This document shows positions 34,818 through 44,500 of a stretch of 64,000 nucleotides of DNA, piece after piece. The DNA lies in contig NZ_JARXXA010000003.1 of the NCBI RefSeq assembly GCF_029892785.1, positions 1 to 64,000 of the forward strand. Reading direction: 5' to 3'. A program made the translations under genes and the position numbers. Position 1 is the stretch's first letter, and the number at the start of each line of letters is the position of its first letter. The notes under the pieces are model-generated. The model searched no databases and had not been told where the DNA came from. It saw nothing but the letters and a program-made list of their open reading frames with translations. The stretch is from Parabacteroides sp. PH5-46. Lineage in GTDB: Bacteria; Bacteroidota; Bacteroidia; Bacteroidales; Tannerellaceae.

Positions 34818-35429
34818 ATGGCAAAAAAAGTTGTTAAAGAAGACGATATAAATATATATGATATCGATGTAATGGTGGCGGATGCCTCACATGAGGTATA
34901 TGTCGATACTATCCTTGACACCATAGAAGCTGCCGCCAGCGTGAGGGGGACAGGGATCGCCAAGCGTACGCATGACTATGTGGCGCAGAAGATGAGAGAA
35001 GGAAAGGCTATTATAGCCCTTCATGGAGAGGAATTTGCCGGGTTCACGTACATTGAATCCTGGGGAAATAAGGAGTATGTGGCTACTTCGGGGCTGATTG
35101 TTGTGGATAAGTTTCGTCGTCATGGCTTGGCCAAGCGGATAAAAGAAGCTTCTTTTGCATTGGCTCGTCTGCGTTGGCCGAAAGCTAAAATGTTCAGCCT
35201 TACCTCTGGTAGCGCCGTTATGAAAATGAATACCGAACTGGGATACGTGCCTGTAACGTTTGCCGAGTTGACGGATGATGAGGCTTTCTGGAGAGGTTGC
35301 GAAGGCTGTGTAAACCATGATGTACTGATGCGTACAGGCCGTAAGTATTGTATATGTACGGCTATGTTGTTTGACCCCAAAGATCCGCATCGTGCCAAGC
35401 GTGAACAACAGAAAAACAAAAACAAATAA
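34818..35429 (+). CDS. GNAT acyltransferase of the arginine operon
   Basis: 203 residues from the ATG at 34818 (MAKKVVKEDD); an ATG at 34803 would add five. GNAT fold: acyl-CoA-binding segment VVDKFRRHGLAKRIKEAS (R/Q-x-x-G-x-A type) at about residues 98-115 and MNTELGYVPV. The C terminus has four cysteines (GCEGCVNHD, KYCICTA), possibly a metal site. Placed between argR and argG in the operon, it is the best candidate here for the first acylation of glutamate, with succinyl-CoA if ArgF' is the succinyl type. This role is inferred from context. Confidence 0.85.
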   Translation: MAKKVVKEDDINIYDIDVMVADASHEVYVDTILDTIEAAASVRGTGIAKRTHDYVAQKMREGKAIIALHGEEFAGFTYIESWGNKEYVATSGLIVVDKFRRHGLAKRIKEASFALARLRWPKAKMFSLTSGSAVMKMNTELGYVPVTFAELTDDEAFWRGCEGCVNHDVLMRTGRKYCICTAMLFDPKDPHRAKREQQKNKNK

Positions 35430-35452
35430 ATGAAGAATAAACGATATAATTT

Positions 35453-36649
35453 ATGAAGAAAAAAGTAGTATTAGCATTCAGCGGTGGTTTGGATACATCG
35501 TTCTGTGCCATGTATTTATCTAAAGAAAAGGGCTACGATGTATATACGGCGCTTGCCAATACGGGTGGTTTTACAGCCGAAGAGTGTAAGGCTATTGAAG
35601 AGAGGGCTTTGCAACTGGGAGCTGTTAAGCATGTTACACTCAATATCGAACAGGAATATTACGAAAAAAGTATCAAATATATGGTGTTCGGCAATGTGTT
35701 GCGTAATGGTACATATCCTATCTCTGTGAGCTCGGAGCGTATCTTTCAGGCACTTGCAACAATCAACTATGCCAAGGAAATAGGGGCCGATGCCGTAGCG
35801 CATGGCAGCACAGGAGCGGGGAATGACCAAGTGCGTTTCGACCTGACCTTTGATGTGCTTGCTCCGGATATGGAGATTATCACTCCCACCCGTGATATGA
35901 ACCTGAGCCGAGAATACGAGATCAATTACCTGAAAGAGCATGGATATGAAGCAGACTTTGTGAAGATGGAATACTCTATCAACAAAGGGCTTTGGGGCAC
36001 CAGTGTAGGCGGGAAAGAGACGTTGCACTCTAACCAAACCTTGCCGGAAACAGCATACCCTTCTCAACTGGAAGCCGAAGAGCAGGAAGAAGATATGTTT
36101 ATCGATTTCGTAAACGGCGAGATTGCTGGTGTAAACGGTGTTATGTATAATGACAAGGTAGAAGCCATTCGCAAAGTAGAAGAGCTGGGTGCTCAATGGG
36201 CTATCGGACGTGATATGCACGTAGGCGATACCATTATCGGTATCAAAGGCCGCGTAGGCTTTGAAGCTGCCGGCCCGCTGCTCATCATTAATGCTCATAA
36301 ACTGCTTGAAAAGCACACGCTTACCAAGTGGCAACAATACTGGAAAGATCAGCTTGGTAACTGGTATGGCATGTTTCTGCATGAGGCTCAGTACCTGGAA
36401 CCGGTGATGCGTGACATGGAGGCTTTCCTGCAAAGTACACAGAAGAATGTTACCGGACGGGTAATCATAACCCTTCGCCCATACACCTACACCTTAGTAG
36501 GTATTGAAAGCGAACACGACCTGATGAAGAGTGACTTTGGCGTATACGGCGAAGAGCAAAAAGCCTGGACAGCCGAAGACGTAAAAGGCTTTACCAAAAT
36601 ACTGGGCAACCAGATGAAGATATATTATAACGTAAATAAACATGATTAA
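35453..36649 (+). CDS. argG: Argininosuccinate synthase
   Basis: Joins citrulline and aspartate with ATP to argininosuccinate. The PP-loop AFSGGLDTSFCAMYL is at residues 7-21 and HGSTGAGNDQVRFDL follows near 119. 398 residues is typical. Overlaps argC by eight bases and lies 23 bases after the GNAT gene, consistent with one transcript. Confidence 0.96.
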   Translation: MKKKVVLAFSGGLDTSFCAMYLSKEKGYDVYTALANTGGFTAEECKAIEERALQLGAVKHVTLNIEQEYYEKSIKYMVFGNVLRNGTYPISVSSERIFQALATINYAKEIGADAVAHGSTGAGNDQVRFDLTFDVLAPDMEIITPTRDMNLSREYEINYLKEHGYEADFVKMEYSINKGLWGTSVGGKETLHSNQTLPETAYPSQLEAEEQEEDMFIDFVNGEIAGVNGVMYNDKVEAIRKVEELGAQWAIGRDMHVGDTIIGIKGRVGFEAAGPLLIINAHKLLEKHTLTKWQQYWKDQLGNWYGMFLHEAQYLEPVMRDMEAFLQSTQKNVTGRVIITLRPYTYTLVGIESEHDLMKSDFGVYGEEQKAWTAEDVKGFTKILGNQMKIYYNVNKHD

Positions 36650-37610
36650 AATAGGAATTATCGGTGGAGCGGGGTATACGGCAGGCGAACTGATACGTTT
36701 GCTGATCAACCATCCGGATGCTGAGATCGTTTTTATTAATAGTTCAAGTAATGCCGGTAATAAGGTTACGGATGTGCATGCCGGATTATATGGTGAAACG
36801 GATTTGGTCTTTACCGATGCCTTACCATTGAATGATATCGACCTGCTTTTCTTCTGTACGGCACATGGCGATACAAAGAAGTTCATAGAAGCAAATCCGC
36901 TTCCCGAAGCATTGAAAGTCATAGATTTGTCTACTGATTACCGTATCAAGAGCGACGATCATGATTTTGTTTACGGCTTGCCGGAGTTGAACAGGCGGCA
37001 GATATGTGATGCGCAGTATGTGGCCAATCCAGGCTGTTTTGCAACCTGTATTCAGTTGGCTGTACTTCCGCTTGCCAAGCATCTGATGCTGAACGGAGAG
37101 CTGCATGTGAATGCCATTACCGGGTCGACAGGAGCCGGTGTAAAACCATCGTCTACCACCCATTTCAGTTGGCGAAACGATAATATCTCTATCTACAAAC
37201 CTTTTGAACATCAGCACCTGGCAGAGATCAAGCAAAGTCTGGTGCAATTACAACAGAGTTTTCAAAGCAGTATCAACTTCATACCGGTGCGTGGAAACTT
37301 CTCCAGGGGTATCTTTGCCAGTACATACATTGATACTAAAATAGAATTGGAGGAGTTCCGACGAATTTACGAAGCGTATTACGAAGACCATTCGTTTACC
37401 TTCATAACCGACAAGAATCCCGATCTGAAGCAGGTTGTAAACACCAACAAGTGCCTGATTAACCTGCAAAAGTTCGGCGACAAACTATTAATAATATCCA
37501 TGATTGATAATCTGCTGAAAGGAGCCAGCGGCCAGGCTGTCCACAACATGAACCTAATGTTCGGACTCGAAGAAACCGTAGGCCTACACCTCAAGCCTTC
37601 AGCGTTTTAA
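36642..37610 (+). CDS. argC: N-acyl-gamma-glutamyl-phosphate reductase
   Basis: Third step of the blocked glutamate-to-ornithine route; NADPH-dependent reduction to the semialdehyde. N-terminal GIIGGAGYTAGELIRLL (nucleotide binding), catalytic cysteine in VANPGCFATCIQL and ITGSTGAGVKPS. 322 residues. Starts inside argG and ends eight bases before argD. Confidence 0.96.
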   Translation: MIKIGIIGGAGYTAGELIRLLINHPDAEIVFINSSSNAGNKVTDVHAGLYGETDLVFTDALPLNDIDLLFFCTAHGDTKKFIEANPLPEALKVIDLSTDYRIKSDDHDFVYGLPELNRRQICDAQYVANPGCFATCIQLAVLPLAKHLMLNGELHVNAITGSTGAGVKPSSTTHFSWRNDNISIYKPFEHQHLAEIKQSLVQLQQSFQSSINFIPVRGNFSRGIFASTYIDTKIELEEFRRIYEAYYEDHSFTFITDKNPDLKQVVNTNKCLINLQKFGDKLLIISMIDNLLKGASGQAVHNMNLMFGLEETVGLHLKPSAF

Positions 37611-37618
37611 TAAAGAAG

Positions 37619-38743
37619 ATGAAACTATTCGACGTATATCCTTTATTTAATATAGAAATTGTAAAAGGGAAAGGTTGCCATGTCTGGGACAAGGAAGGCA
37701 ACGAGTATCTTGATTTATATGGCGGGCATGCTGTGATCTCTGTGGGGCATAGTCACCCTACCTTTGTGTCTGCCATTACCGAACAGGTAAATAAGCTGGC
37801 CTTTTACTCCAACTCTGTGATCAATGGACTGCAACAAACACTGGCAGACAAACTGGGTAAGGCATCCGGCTATGAAGATTATGCGCTTTTCCTGATTAAT
37901 ACAGGAGCTGAAGCAAATGAAAATGCCTTGAAACTCGCCTCTTTCCATAACGGGAAAAGGCGGATTATCTCCTTTAAGCAGTCCTTTCACGGACGTACAT
38001 CGGCAGCTGTTCGCGTAACAGACAATCCCTCTATTATAGCACCTGTAAACGAAGGCCTGCCAGTTACTTACCTCCCGATGAATGATCCTTATCTGATAGA
38101 AGCAGAACTGAAAAAAGGGGACGTTTCTTCCGTGATCATAGAAGGTATCCAGGGGGTAGGAGGGATACAAGTTCCCAGCAACGAGTTTATGCAATCTTTG
38201 CGCCGCCTTTGTACGCAATATGAAGCCTGCCTGATTCTGGACGAAATACAGTCGGGATATGGACGCAGCGGCAAGTTCTTTGCCCACCAATATGCGGATA
38301 TACGTCCTGACATCATTACTGTTGCCAAAGGAATAGCCAACGGCTTTCCGATGGGTGCTGTCCTGATTAGTCCGATGTTCAAGGCTGTTTACGGAATGTT
38401 GGGTACCACTTTCGGAGGTAACCATCTGGCCTGTGCCGCCGCCATTGCCGTATTAGACATTATGGAGCAGGAAAAGCTGATCGATAATGTCAACCAGGTA
38501 GGCGACTACCTGATGAAAGAACTCCGCCAGTTCCCCGGAATCAAAGAGTTACGTGGCAGAGGCCTGATGATCGGCATAGAATTTGAAGAGCCCATCAAAG
38601 AAATACGAAGCAAACTACTATTTGAAGAAAAAGTCTTCACCGGTGTAGCCGGTGCCCACACGATCCGCCTGCTTCCCCCGCTCTCCCTCTCTATGAGCGA
38701 AGCCGAAGACTTCATCACCCGCTTCCGCAAAGCGATGAAGTAG
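37619..38743 (+). CDS. argD: N-acylornithine aminotransferase
   Basis: Class III PLP aminotransferase that converts the acylated glutamate semialdehyde to acylated ornithine. FLINTGAEANENALKLA binds the cofactor phosphate, LILDEIQSGYGRSGKFF is the PLP Asp segment and the Schiff-base lysine is in ITVAKGIANGFPMGA. 374 residues. Last gene of the arg operon, with a strong hairpin 43 bases beyond its stop. Members may accept acetyl or succinyl forms. Confidence 0.95.
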   Translation: MKLFDVYPLFNIEIVKGKGCHVWDKEGNEYLDLYGGHAVISVGHSHPTFVSAITEQVNKLAFYSNSVINGLQQTLADKLGKASGYEDYALFLINTGAEANENALKLASFHNGKRRIISFKQSFHGRTSAAVRVTDNPSIIAPVNEGLPVTYLPMNDPYLIEAELKKGDVSSVIIEGIQGVGGIQVPSNEFMQSLRRLCTQYEACLILDEIQSGYGRSGKFFAHQYADIRPDIITVAKGIANGFPMGAVLISPMFKAVYGMLGTTFGGNHLACAAAIAVLDIMEQEKLIDNVNQVGDYLMKELRQFPGIKELRGRGLMIGIEFEEPIKEIRSKLLFEEKVFTGVAGAHTIRLLPPLSLSMSEAEDFITRFRKAMK

Positions 38744-38785
38744 TAAGTGATGAGTGCTAGGTAGTAAGCGCTTCAAAATTACTCG

Positions 38786-38827
38786 CGAGCCAATCAAATT
38801 CACTCACGTGTGAATCTGATTGGCTCG
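38786..38827 (+). terminator. Terminator hairpin of the arginine operon
   Basis: 18-bp arms CGAGCCAATCAAATTCAC (38786-38803) and its complement at 38810-38827, one mismatch, six-base loop, then TTTGCTATTTCTT. Confidence 0.85.
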
Positions 38828-38914
38828 TTTGCTATTTCTTGGTGTATTATTGGGGAATTTTGGAGAACTTTTTGTTTCTTTGTTATATTGCAAACCATTA
38901 AACACATTTGTTTT

Positions 38915-41146
38915 ATGAATTACAAATTACTTTATGCCATAACTATTTTCCTGATATGCAATCAGCTATCTTTTGCGCAAAGTACGTTTACGCTGGAAGA
39001 TGTATTTTCCCGCAAACTTATTGACACGAAGGGTGTAGGTGCTATGAATTGGCTCAGTGACGGGGAGCGTTATACCCGTCTGGAACAGAACAAAGAGACA
39101 GGTGGTCTGGATGTCGTAGCTTATCGGGCCAAAGACAATCAACGTGAGGTGATTATACCGGCTTCTTCCTTTATTGACAAAGCTACAGGTAAGTCGATTG
39201 CTATGGGACGTATCTCCTGGAGCGAGGATAACAATCGGGTACTGATTTATAATAATACACAGCGTGTATGGCGCTATGACACGAGGGGCGACTATTGGGT
39301 ATTGACCTTGAGCGACGGAACCCTCCGGCAGTTGGGAAAAGGCTTACCGGAATCGTCTATGATGTTTGCCAAGTTCTCGCCCGATGGGAAACGGGTAGCC
39401 TATGTGAGCCGGAACAACCTGTATGTAGAGGATCTAGAATCAGGAAAGATAACTCAGTTAACTACCGATGGTAGCGAAACGATTGTCAACGGGACGTTCG
39501 ATTGGGTGTATGAAGAGGAGTTTGATTGTCGCGACGGTTTCCGCTGGAGTCCTTCGGGCGACTATATCGCTTATTGGCAAAGTGATACGGAAGGAACCGG
39601 TGTGTTTGATATCATCAACAATGTAGATGATATTTACCCGACTATCCAACATTTCCCTTATCCGAAGGCCGGAACAGCTAACTCGGCAGTAAAAGTAGGC
39701 TATGTCCCTGCTGCGGGAGGTGCTACCACCTGGATTCCTATTCCGGGAGATCCGCGCAACAACTATCTGCCCCGTATGGAGTTTATCCCGGAAAGCGACG
39801 AGCTGTTTATCCAGCAAATGAACCGGGAACAGAATACCAATAAAGTCTGGATTGCCAAGATTGGAACTCAGGAACCGATGAATATCTTTACGGATACCGA
39901 TGCGGCTTGGCTAGATACAAACGATCATATCATATGGCTGAAAAATAATCGCTATTTTACGTGGGAAAGCGAAAGGAGCGGTTGGAGACATCTGTATCGC
40001 ATCAGCCGAGACGGCAAAGAGATACTTCCTATCACTAAAGGGGAGTTTGATTATATCTCTTACGTAGGAGCTGATAAAGATAAAGGGCTGGTTTATTTCA
40101 TAGCTTCGCCCGATAATTTCACACAGCGCTATCTGTACAGTGCCGCTTTGATGGGTAAAGGAGAGGTGAAGCGCTTAAGTCCGGTAGACCAGTCGGGACA
40201 ACATCGGTATGCGATGTCTCCCTCCGGTAAGTGGGCGGTTCGTACGTTTAGCAATTCGGTAACCCCTCCGGTGATAGATATGGTTTCCTTTCCAAAGCAT
40301 GAATCTGTCCGCATGATTGAAGAAAATAAACAGGCAAAAGAGCAATACGCCGCTCTGGGCCTGAATCCGAAAGAGTTTGTAAAGGTAAAATCCGGAGACC
40401 TGATGCTGGATGCCTGGATGATCAAACCCGTGAATTTTGATGCTTCAAAGAAATATCCTGTTATCATAGATGTCTATGGAGAGCCTGCCGGATCTACGGT
40501 TCAGGACACTTGGTCGGGAGGCGATTTGTGGCTACAGTATATGGCAAACCAGGGCTATATCATAGTAAGTATCGAGAACAGAGGAGCCAATGCACCTCGC
40601 GGACGCGAATGGCGTAAGTGTATTTATGGTGAAGTAGGGACGTATGCCTCAGAAGATCAATGTCGCGGTATACAGGATATGGGTCGGCAGTATGCGTATA
40701 TAGATATGTCGCGTATCGGGATTACCGGCTGGAGCGGCGGAGGTAGTCAGACCTTAAACAGCATGTTCCGCTATCCGGACGTATTCCGCACGGGGATTGC
40801 TATCGCCTTTGTAGCCGACCAACGCTTATACGACACCATCTATCAGGAACGCTACATGAACACTCCTCAGAATAACCCCGAAGGATACAAAAAAGGCTCA
40901 CCCATTACGTATGCGGAAGGATTGAAAGGAAACCTGCTCTTAATTCATGGAACAGGAGACGATAATGTACATTATCAGAACTGCGAACTATTAGTAAATG
41001 AGCTGGTAAAACACGGAAAGATATTCAGTCAGATCAGTTATCCGATGCGGACTCACGGCATCTATGAAGGCGAAGGAACTACTTTACATTTATACAAAAG
41101 CATGGCCAACTACTGGCAGCATTATTTACCGGCCTCCGGCCGGTAA
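38915..41146 (+). CDS. Dipeptidyl peptidase IV-like S9 peptidase
   Basis: Secreted serine exopeptidase removing Xaa-Pro/Xaa-Ala dipeptides. Start ATG at 38915 (MNYKLLYAITIFLICNQLSFAQ, a clear signal peptide); the open frame runs further upstream, but over the argD terminator. Beta-propeller domain (about residues 60-470) with the DPP4 Glu pair in DWVYEEEFDCRDGF, then the alpha/beta hydrolase with GWSGGG (Ser), HGTGDDNVHYQN (Asp) and RTHGIYEGEG (His). 743 residues. Probably periplasmic. Confidence 0.93.
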   Translation: MNYKLLYAITIFLICNQLSFAQSTFTLEDVFSRKLIDTKGVGAMNWLSDGERYTRLEQNKETGGLDVVAYRAKDNQREVIIPASSFIDKATGKSIAMGRISWSEDNNRVLIYNNTQRVWRYDTRGDYWVLTLSDGTLRQLGKGLPESSMMFAKFSPDGKRVAYVSRNNLYVEDLESGKITQLTTDGSETIVNGTFDWVYEEEFDCRDGFRWSPSGDYIAYWQSDTEGTGVFDIINNVDDIYPTIQHFPYPKAGTANSAVKVGYVPAAGGATTWIPIPGDPRNNYLPRMEFIPESDELFIQQMNREQNTNKVWIAKIGTQEPMNIFTDTDAAWLDTNDHIIWLKNNRYFTWESERSGWRHLYRISRDGKEILPITKGEFDYISYVGADKDKGLVYFIASPDNFTQRYLYSAALMGKGEVKRLSPVDQSGQHRYAMSPSGKWAVRTFSNSVTPPVIDMVSFPKHESVRMIEENKQAKEQYAALGLNPKEFVKVKSGDLMLDAWMIKPVNFDASKKYPVIIDVYGEPAGSTVQDTWSGGDLWLQYMANQGYIIVSIENRGANAPRGREWRKCIYGEVGTYASEDQCRGIQDMGRQYAYIDMSRIGITGWSGGGSQTLNSMFRYPDVFRTGIAIAFVADQRLYDTIYQERYMNTPQNNPEGYKKGSPITYAEGLKGNLLLIHGTGDDNVHYQNCELLVNELVKHGKIFSQISYPMRTHGIYEGEGTTLHLYKSMANYWQHYLPASGR

Positions 41147-41159
41147 ATAATGTATTAAA

Positions 41160-42341
41160 TTAGAGCTTAAGCTTTGATTTGATGGAAGATGGGATAGCGT
41201 CTTTGTGGACTACGATACTCATAGTTTTGTAGGCCATAAAGGCTTCCGAGATGTACCAGGTTCCGTTGTATTTGTTATCTGTACCCCAAGAGTTCTTGAT
41301 CATGAAGAAGTTCTTGCCGTTTTGATCTTTAGCGATGCCGTAGATTTGCATGCCGTGGTCGTCGGTGGTCTGGAAGTTGTCATAGGCTTCCTGACGCATT
41401 TCCTGTGTGATGGTCATTTCCTGGCAAGGTTTTTCAACCAACTTGCGGATCTCTTCATTCTTTTCTCTTTGAGACATGCCTGTCCATCTTTCCTGGTCGG
41501 AACCGGAAGATTCAATGGCTTTTACGTCTGGTACTACAGCAACTCCGTTGCGTGTGAAACCAATCTCGCTTACGTCTGATGCCCATGCTACTGTATAGCC
41601 TGTATTGATGGCATTCTTCATTATATCCATCAACTCGTTTATCGGTACATTGTATGATAATCCCCAACGCCAGTTGTCAGGTACTTCCAGTGCAAAGGGA
41701 GTATAGAACGGATAGTGGGTATAAGATGTCAGCGATACATAGTTGTCCATATCAAGTCCCAGCTCTTTGGCAAAACTTTGTGGAGTATATTCTTTTCCCT
41801 TATAGGTAAATTTCTCAGGTATAGCGCCTAAGTAAGCATCAATAATACCGTTGAACCCTTTTTTCCAGGCAGTAGAAAGTTTCCCGTTTGGGTTTTTAGC
41901 GATGGCTTTTATATAAGCAGAAGCGGCACTTTCCATTTCGTTATGTACGTGCATGTCTTCGCCATAGTTCAGTCCGGGTAAAACAGACTCGGGCACTATG
42001 CCATAGTGTTTTACGGCATACAGAACATCTTCAAAAGAACCTCCCTGAGAGAAGTTTAATACACCGTTCGTCCGGATATATTTCTCAGCCTGATCTTTGT
42101 ATGAGTGGCTGACAATAAACATTTCCGACAGGTCGTACTCTCCTTTACCCATCCGTAATAGTTCGGATTCCAGGTGAGCTATTCCAGAGAATGACCAGCA
42201 GGTACCCGTCCGATTCTGATTCTTAACGGATGTGATCTTTAATTCTTTAACAGGAGTAAATACGTAATCGTCTCCGTTTTGTGCTACTGCTGTTGTGAGT
42301 GACATGGCCAGTATTAGTCCGGCGCTCATTAGTCTTTTCAT
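41160..42341 (-). CDS. C1-family cysteine aminopeptidase (bleomycin hydrolase type)
   Basis: 393 residues with a signal peptide (MKRLMSAGLILAMSLTTAVAQ). The catalytic cysteine lies in NQNRTGTCWSFSGIAH, the histidine in TTDDHGMQIYGIAKD and the asparagine in MIKNSWG, the papain order. Length and layout match the C1B (aminopeptidase C/bleomycin hydrolase) group, here exported rather than cytosolic. It converges with the DPP4 gene, giving two neighbouring peptidases. Confidence 0.92.
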   Translation of the reverse strand: MKRLMSAGLILAMSLTTAVAQNGDDYVFTPVKELKITSVKNQNRTGTCWSFSGIAHLESELLRMGKGEYDLSEMFIVSHSYKDQAEKYIRTNGVLNFSQGGSFEDVLYAVKHYGIVPESVLPGLNYGEDMHVHNEMESAASAYIKAIAKNPNGKLSTAWKKGFNGIIDAYLGAIPEKFTYKGKEYTPQSFAKELGLDMDNYVSLTSYTHYPFYTPFALEVPDNWRWGLSYNVPINELMDIMKNAINTGYTVAWASDVSEIGFTRNGVAVVPDVKAIESSGSDQERWTGMSQREKNEEIRKLVEKPCQEMTITQEMRQEAYDNFQTTDDHGMQIYGIAKDQNGKNFFMIKNSWGTDNKYNGTWYISEAFMAYKTMSIVVHKDAIPSSIKSKLKL

Positions 42342-42373
42342 GTTATTATCCTTTTAGTTTTAGTATTTACAGG

Positions 42374-42381
42374 CAAATATA
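42374..42381 (-). promoter_or_regulatory. -7 box of the C1 peptidase gene
   Basis: The minus strand reads TATATTTG, 32 bases before the ATG at 42341; divergent from the proC promoter. Confidence 0.55.
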
Positions 42382-42414
42382 CAACAAAGCAATCAAGACA
42401 TGCGATTAATTTCT

Positions 42415-42422
42415 TATTTTTG
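42415..42422 (+). promoter_or_regulatory. -7 box of proC
   Basis: TATTTTTG, 34 bases before the proC ATG at 42457. Confidence 0.5.
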
Positions 42423-42456
42423 TTCCCTGTATATATTAAAAAAGGGACGTATTTTT

Positions 42457-43260
42457 ATGAAAATCACAATTATCGGAACAGGAAATATAGGTGGAGCTAT
42501 CGCACGGGGGCTTGCCAAAGGCTCTGTTGTTAAGACTTCTGATATTACCTGTACGGATCATTCGCAGGCTTTGCTCGACCGGATCAAAGCCTATGACAAA
42601 AACTTCAACGTATCGACAGATAACATCGCCTCGACACGTAGTGCGGATATCATCATTATTGCCGTAAAACCCTGGATGGTAGAGACAGTAATTGACGATA
42701 TCAAAACGGTACTTGATTATGACCGGCAGATAATTGTATCTATCGCAGCAGGAGTAACATTTGAGCAGATGATGTCTTATCTTACCAAGCACTCGGGCTT
42801 TGACCAGATGGCGACACCTACTCTTTTCCGTGTGATTCCCAATACAGCCATAGAGGTATTAAGTAGTATGACCTTTGTGTCTGCCTATAATGCTTCGAAC
42901 GAACAATCGGAACTTATTCTGCGTATATTCAATGAGTTGGGAAATGCCATGCTGATTGAAGAGCGCCTGATGACAGCCGGAACAGCTCTTGCTTCCAGCG
43001 GAATAGCCTTTGCGCTTCGCTATATACGCGCCTCCATAGAAGGAGGGGTAGAACTAGGATTCTACCCTCAAGAAGCCCAGGAGATCGTTGTTCATACCGT
43101 AAAAGGAGCCGTTGATCTCCTGTTGGCCAACAAAAGCAATCCCGAAATGGAAATAGATAAAGTAACCACTCCCGGAGGTATCACCATCAGAGGCCTGAAT
43201 GAAATGGAACTCTCAGGCTTTACCTCCGCTGTTATCCGTGGTCTGAAAGCCAGTAAATAA
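42457..43260 (+). CDS. proC: Pyrroline-5-carboxylate reductase
   Basis: Last step of proline synthesis. The Rossmann motif TIIGTGNIGGAIARGL starts at residue 3, IIIAVKPWMV follows, and the C-terminal signature VTTPGGITIRGLNEME is intact. I use ATG 42457 because the longer frame to 42400 would include the -7 promoter box. 267 residues. It is plus-strand and abuts the convergent proline dehydrogenase gene. Confidence 0.95.
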   Translation: MKITIIGTGNIGGAIARGLAKGSVVKTSDITCTDHSQALLDRIKAYDKNFNVSTDNIASTRSADIIIIAVKPWMVETVIDDIKTVLDYDRQIIVSIAAGVTFEQMMSYLTKHSGFDQMATPTLFRVIPNTAIEVLSSMTFVSAYNASNEQSELILRIFNELGNAMLIEERLMTAGTALASSGIAFALRYIRASIEGGVELGFYPQEAQEIVVHTVKGAVDLLLANKSNPEMEIDKVTTPGGITIRGLNEMELSGFTSAVIRGLKASK

Positions 43261-43261
43261 A

Positions 43262-44428
43262 CTATTTCTTCCTTCTTCTCATTTCTGCTTGCAGCATTTT
43301 GAGTTCGCGGCTGGTTTGTCCGGCTACGGAGGTATTCTCTTCTGCGCGGCGAAGCAGGTAGGGGAGCACGTCTCTTACTTTGGCATAGGGTACGTATTTG
43401 GTTACGTTGTAGTTTTCGTGTGCCAGGTTGAAAGAGATATTGTCGCTCATGCCCAATAGCTGAGAGAAATAGATGCGTTGGTCGTTTCTCTGCAAGCCCT
43501 TTTCGTCAATAAGAGCTGCCAGCTTGTAGTTGCTGTTTTCGTTGTGCGTTCCCATGAAAAGCTGCATCCGGTCGATATGGTCTACTACGAATTTTACGCC
43601 TGCATCAAAGTTTTCATCTGTGGCAGCCTTATCCTTGCAGATCGGGTCTGGATAGCCCATAATTTCAGCTCGTTTGCGCTCTTCTTCCATGTATGCCCCA
43701 CGTACAAACTTGATGCCGGGATAATATCCTTTTTCAATGGAATCATCATAAATACGGCGCAGATAGGGCATCCTGTCATGGCGATACATCTGCAGAGTGG
43801 CAAAAACAATCGCCTGCTCCTTATTGAACTGGCGCATGGCGTCATCTGTCAGTTCGTCGATGGCATCTTGGAAGCAGTAGTCTTCCGCGTCTACCAGTAT
43901 ACGAACATTGTTGTCGTAGGCTCGCTGGCACAATGCCATGAAGCGTTCTTTAAATTCGCGGAACGCTTTTACCTCTTCTATTGTGAGTTCTTCTCTTTTT
44001 TCAGAAGCTTTGCACAGTACCTCGTCAGTGGTTAATGTAGAAGGCTTGAATACGGCATATGCTATATTGGGATTGCCTTTGGCGAAGTCTACAGAGCGGA
44101 GCGTTTCTTCAAAGGTAGCCTGAATTCCGGCTGGCGTTTTCTTGCTTTCGGCTGAATAGTCTAAGGTAGACTTTACATTGTATTCTTTCAGGAAGTTAAT
44201 GTATTTAGTGGTATCTTCCAGTGTTTCTCCTCCTACAAATTGCTTGTACAAAGTAGGCTTAACGATCCAGCCTAAAGGGAAATGAATGTTTAGCGCGATA
44301 TTACTTGCAAATTTACCCAGCTTTACGATGCTTGGGTATTTCATTACGTTAAACAATACATACGCATTTCTCAGTTCAGATTTAGATTTAGACGAGAATG
44401 CAATCTCGGTGTTATTGAAATCGATCAT
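43262..44428 (-). CDS. Proline dehydrogenase
   Basis: Monofunctional FAD proline dehydrogenase: oxidises proline to pyrroline-5-carboxylate. TIM-barrel motifs KFVRGAYMEEERKRA (substrate lysine/arginine region), FMGTHNENSNYKLAAL and FSQLLGMSDNISFNLA match the family. 388 residues. It is 72 bases downstream of the P5C dehydrogenase gene and in the same direction, so both catabolic steps lie together, although a hairpin separates them. Confidence 0.93.
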   Translation of the reverse strand: MIDFNNTEIAFSSKSKSELRNAYVLFNVMKYPSIVKLGKFASNIALNIHFPLGWIVKPTLYKQFVGGETLEDTTKYINFLKEYNVKSTLDYSAESKKTPAGIQATFEETLRSVDFAKGNPNIAYAVFKPSTLTTDEVLCKASEKREELTIEEVKAFREFKERFMALCQRAYDNNVRILVDAEDYCFQDAIDELTDDAMRQFNKEQAIVFATLQMYRHDRMPYLRRIYDDSIEKGYYPGIKFVRGAYMEEERKRAEIMGYPDPICKDKAATDENFDAGVKFVVDHIDRMQLFMGTHNENSNYKLAALIDEKGLQRNDQRIYFSQLLGMSDNISFNLAHENYNVTKYVPYAKVRDVLPYLLRRAEENTSVAGQTSRELKMLQAEMRRRKK

Positions 44429-44444
44429 GGTATTTAGAATTGAA

Positions 44445-44493
44445 AATTGAAAGTTGGAAGATTAAAACATTTTTCAACTTCCAACTTTCAATT
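44445..44493 (-). terminator. 16-bp perfect inverted repeat between the P5CDH and PRODH genes
   Basis: AATTGAAAGTTGGAAG (44445-44460) is the exact complement of 44478-44493. It starts eight bases after the P5C dehydrogenase stop. A partial terminator that lowers expression of the following gene is plausible. The wording resembles part of repeat R1 (TTTTCAACTTCCAATTTC). Confidence 0.6.
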
Positions 44494-44500
44494 GGTAGGA

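Noticed and set aside
38810-38914. Upstream extension of the DPP4 gene
   Set aside because: It begins inside the argD terminator hairpin, while the ATG at 38915 starts a clean signal peptide.
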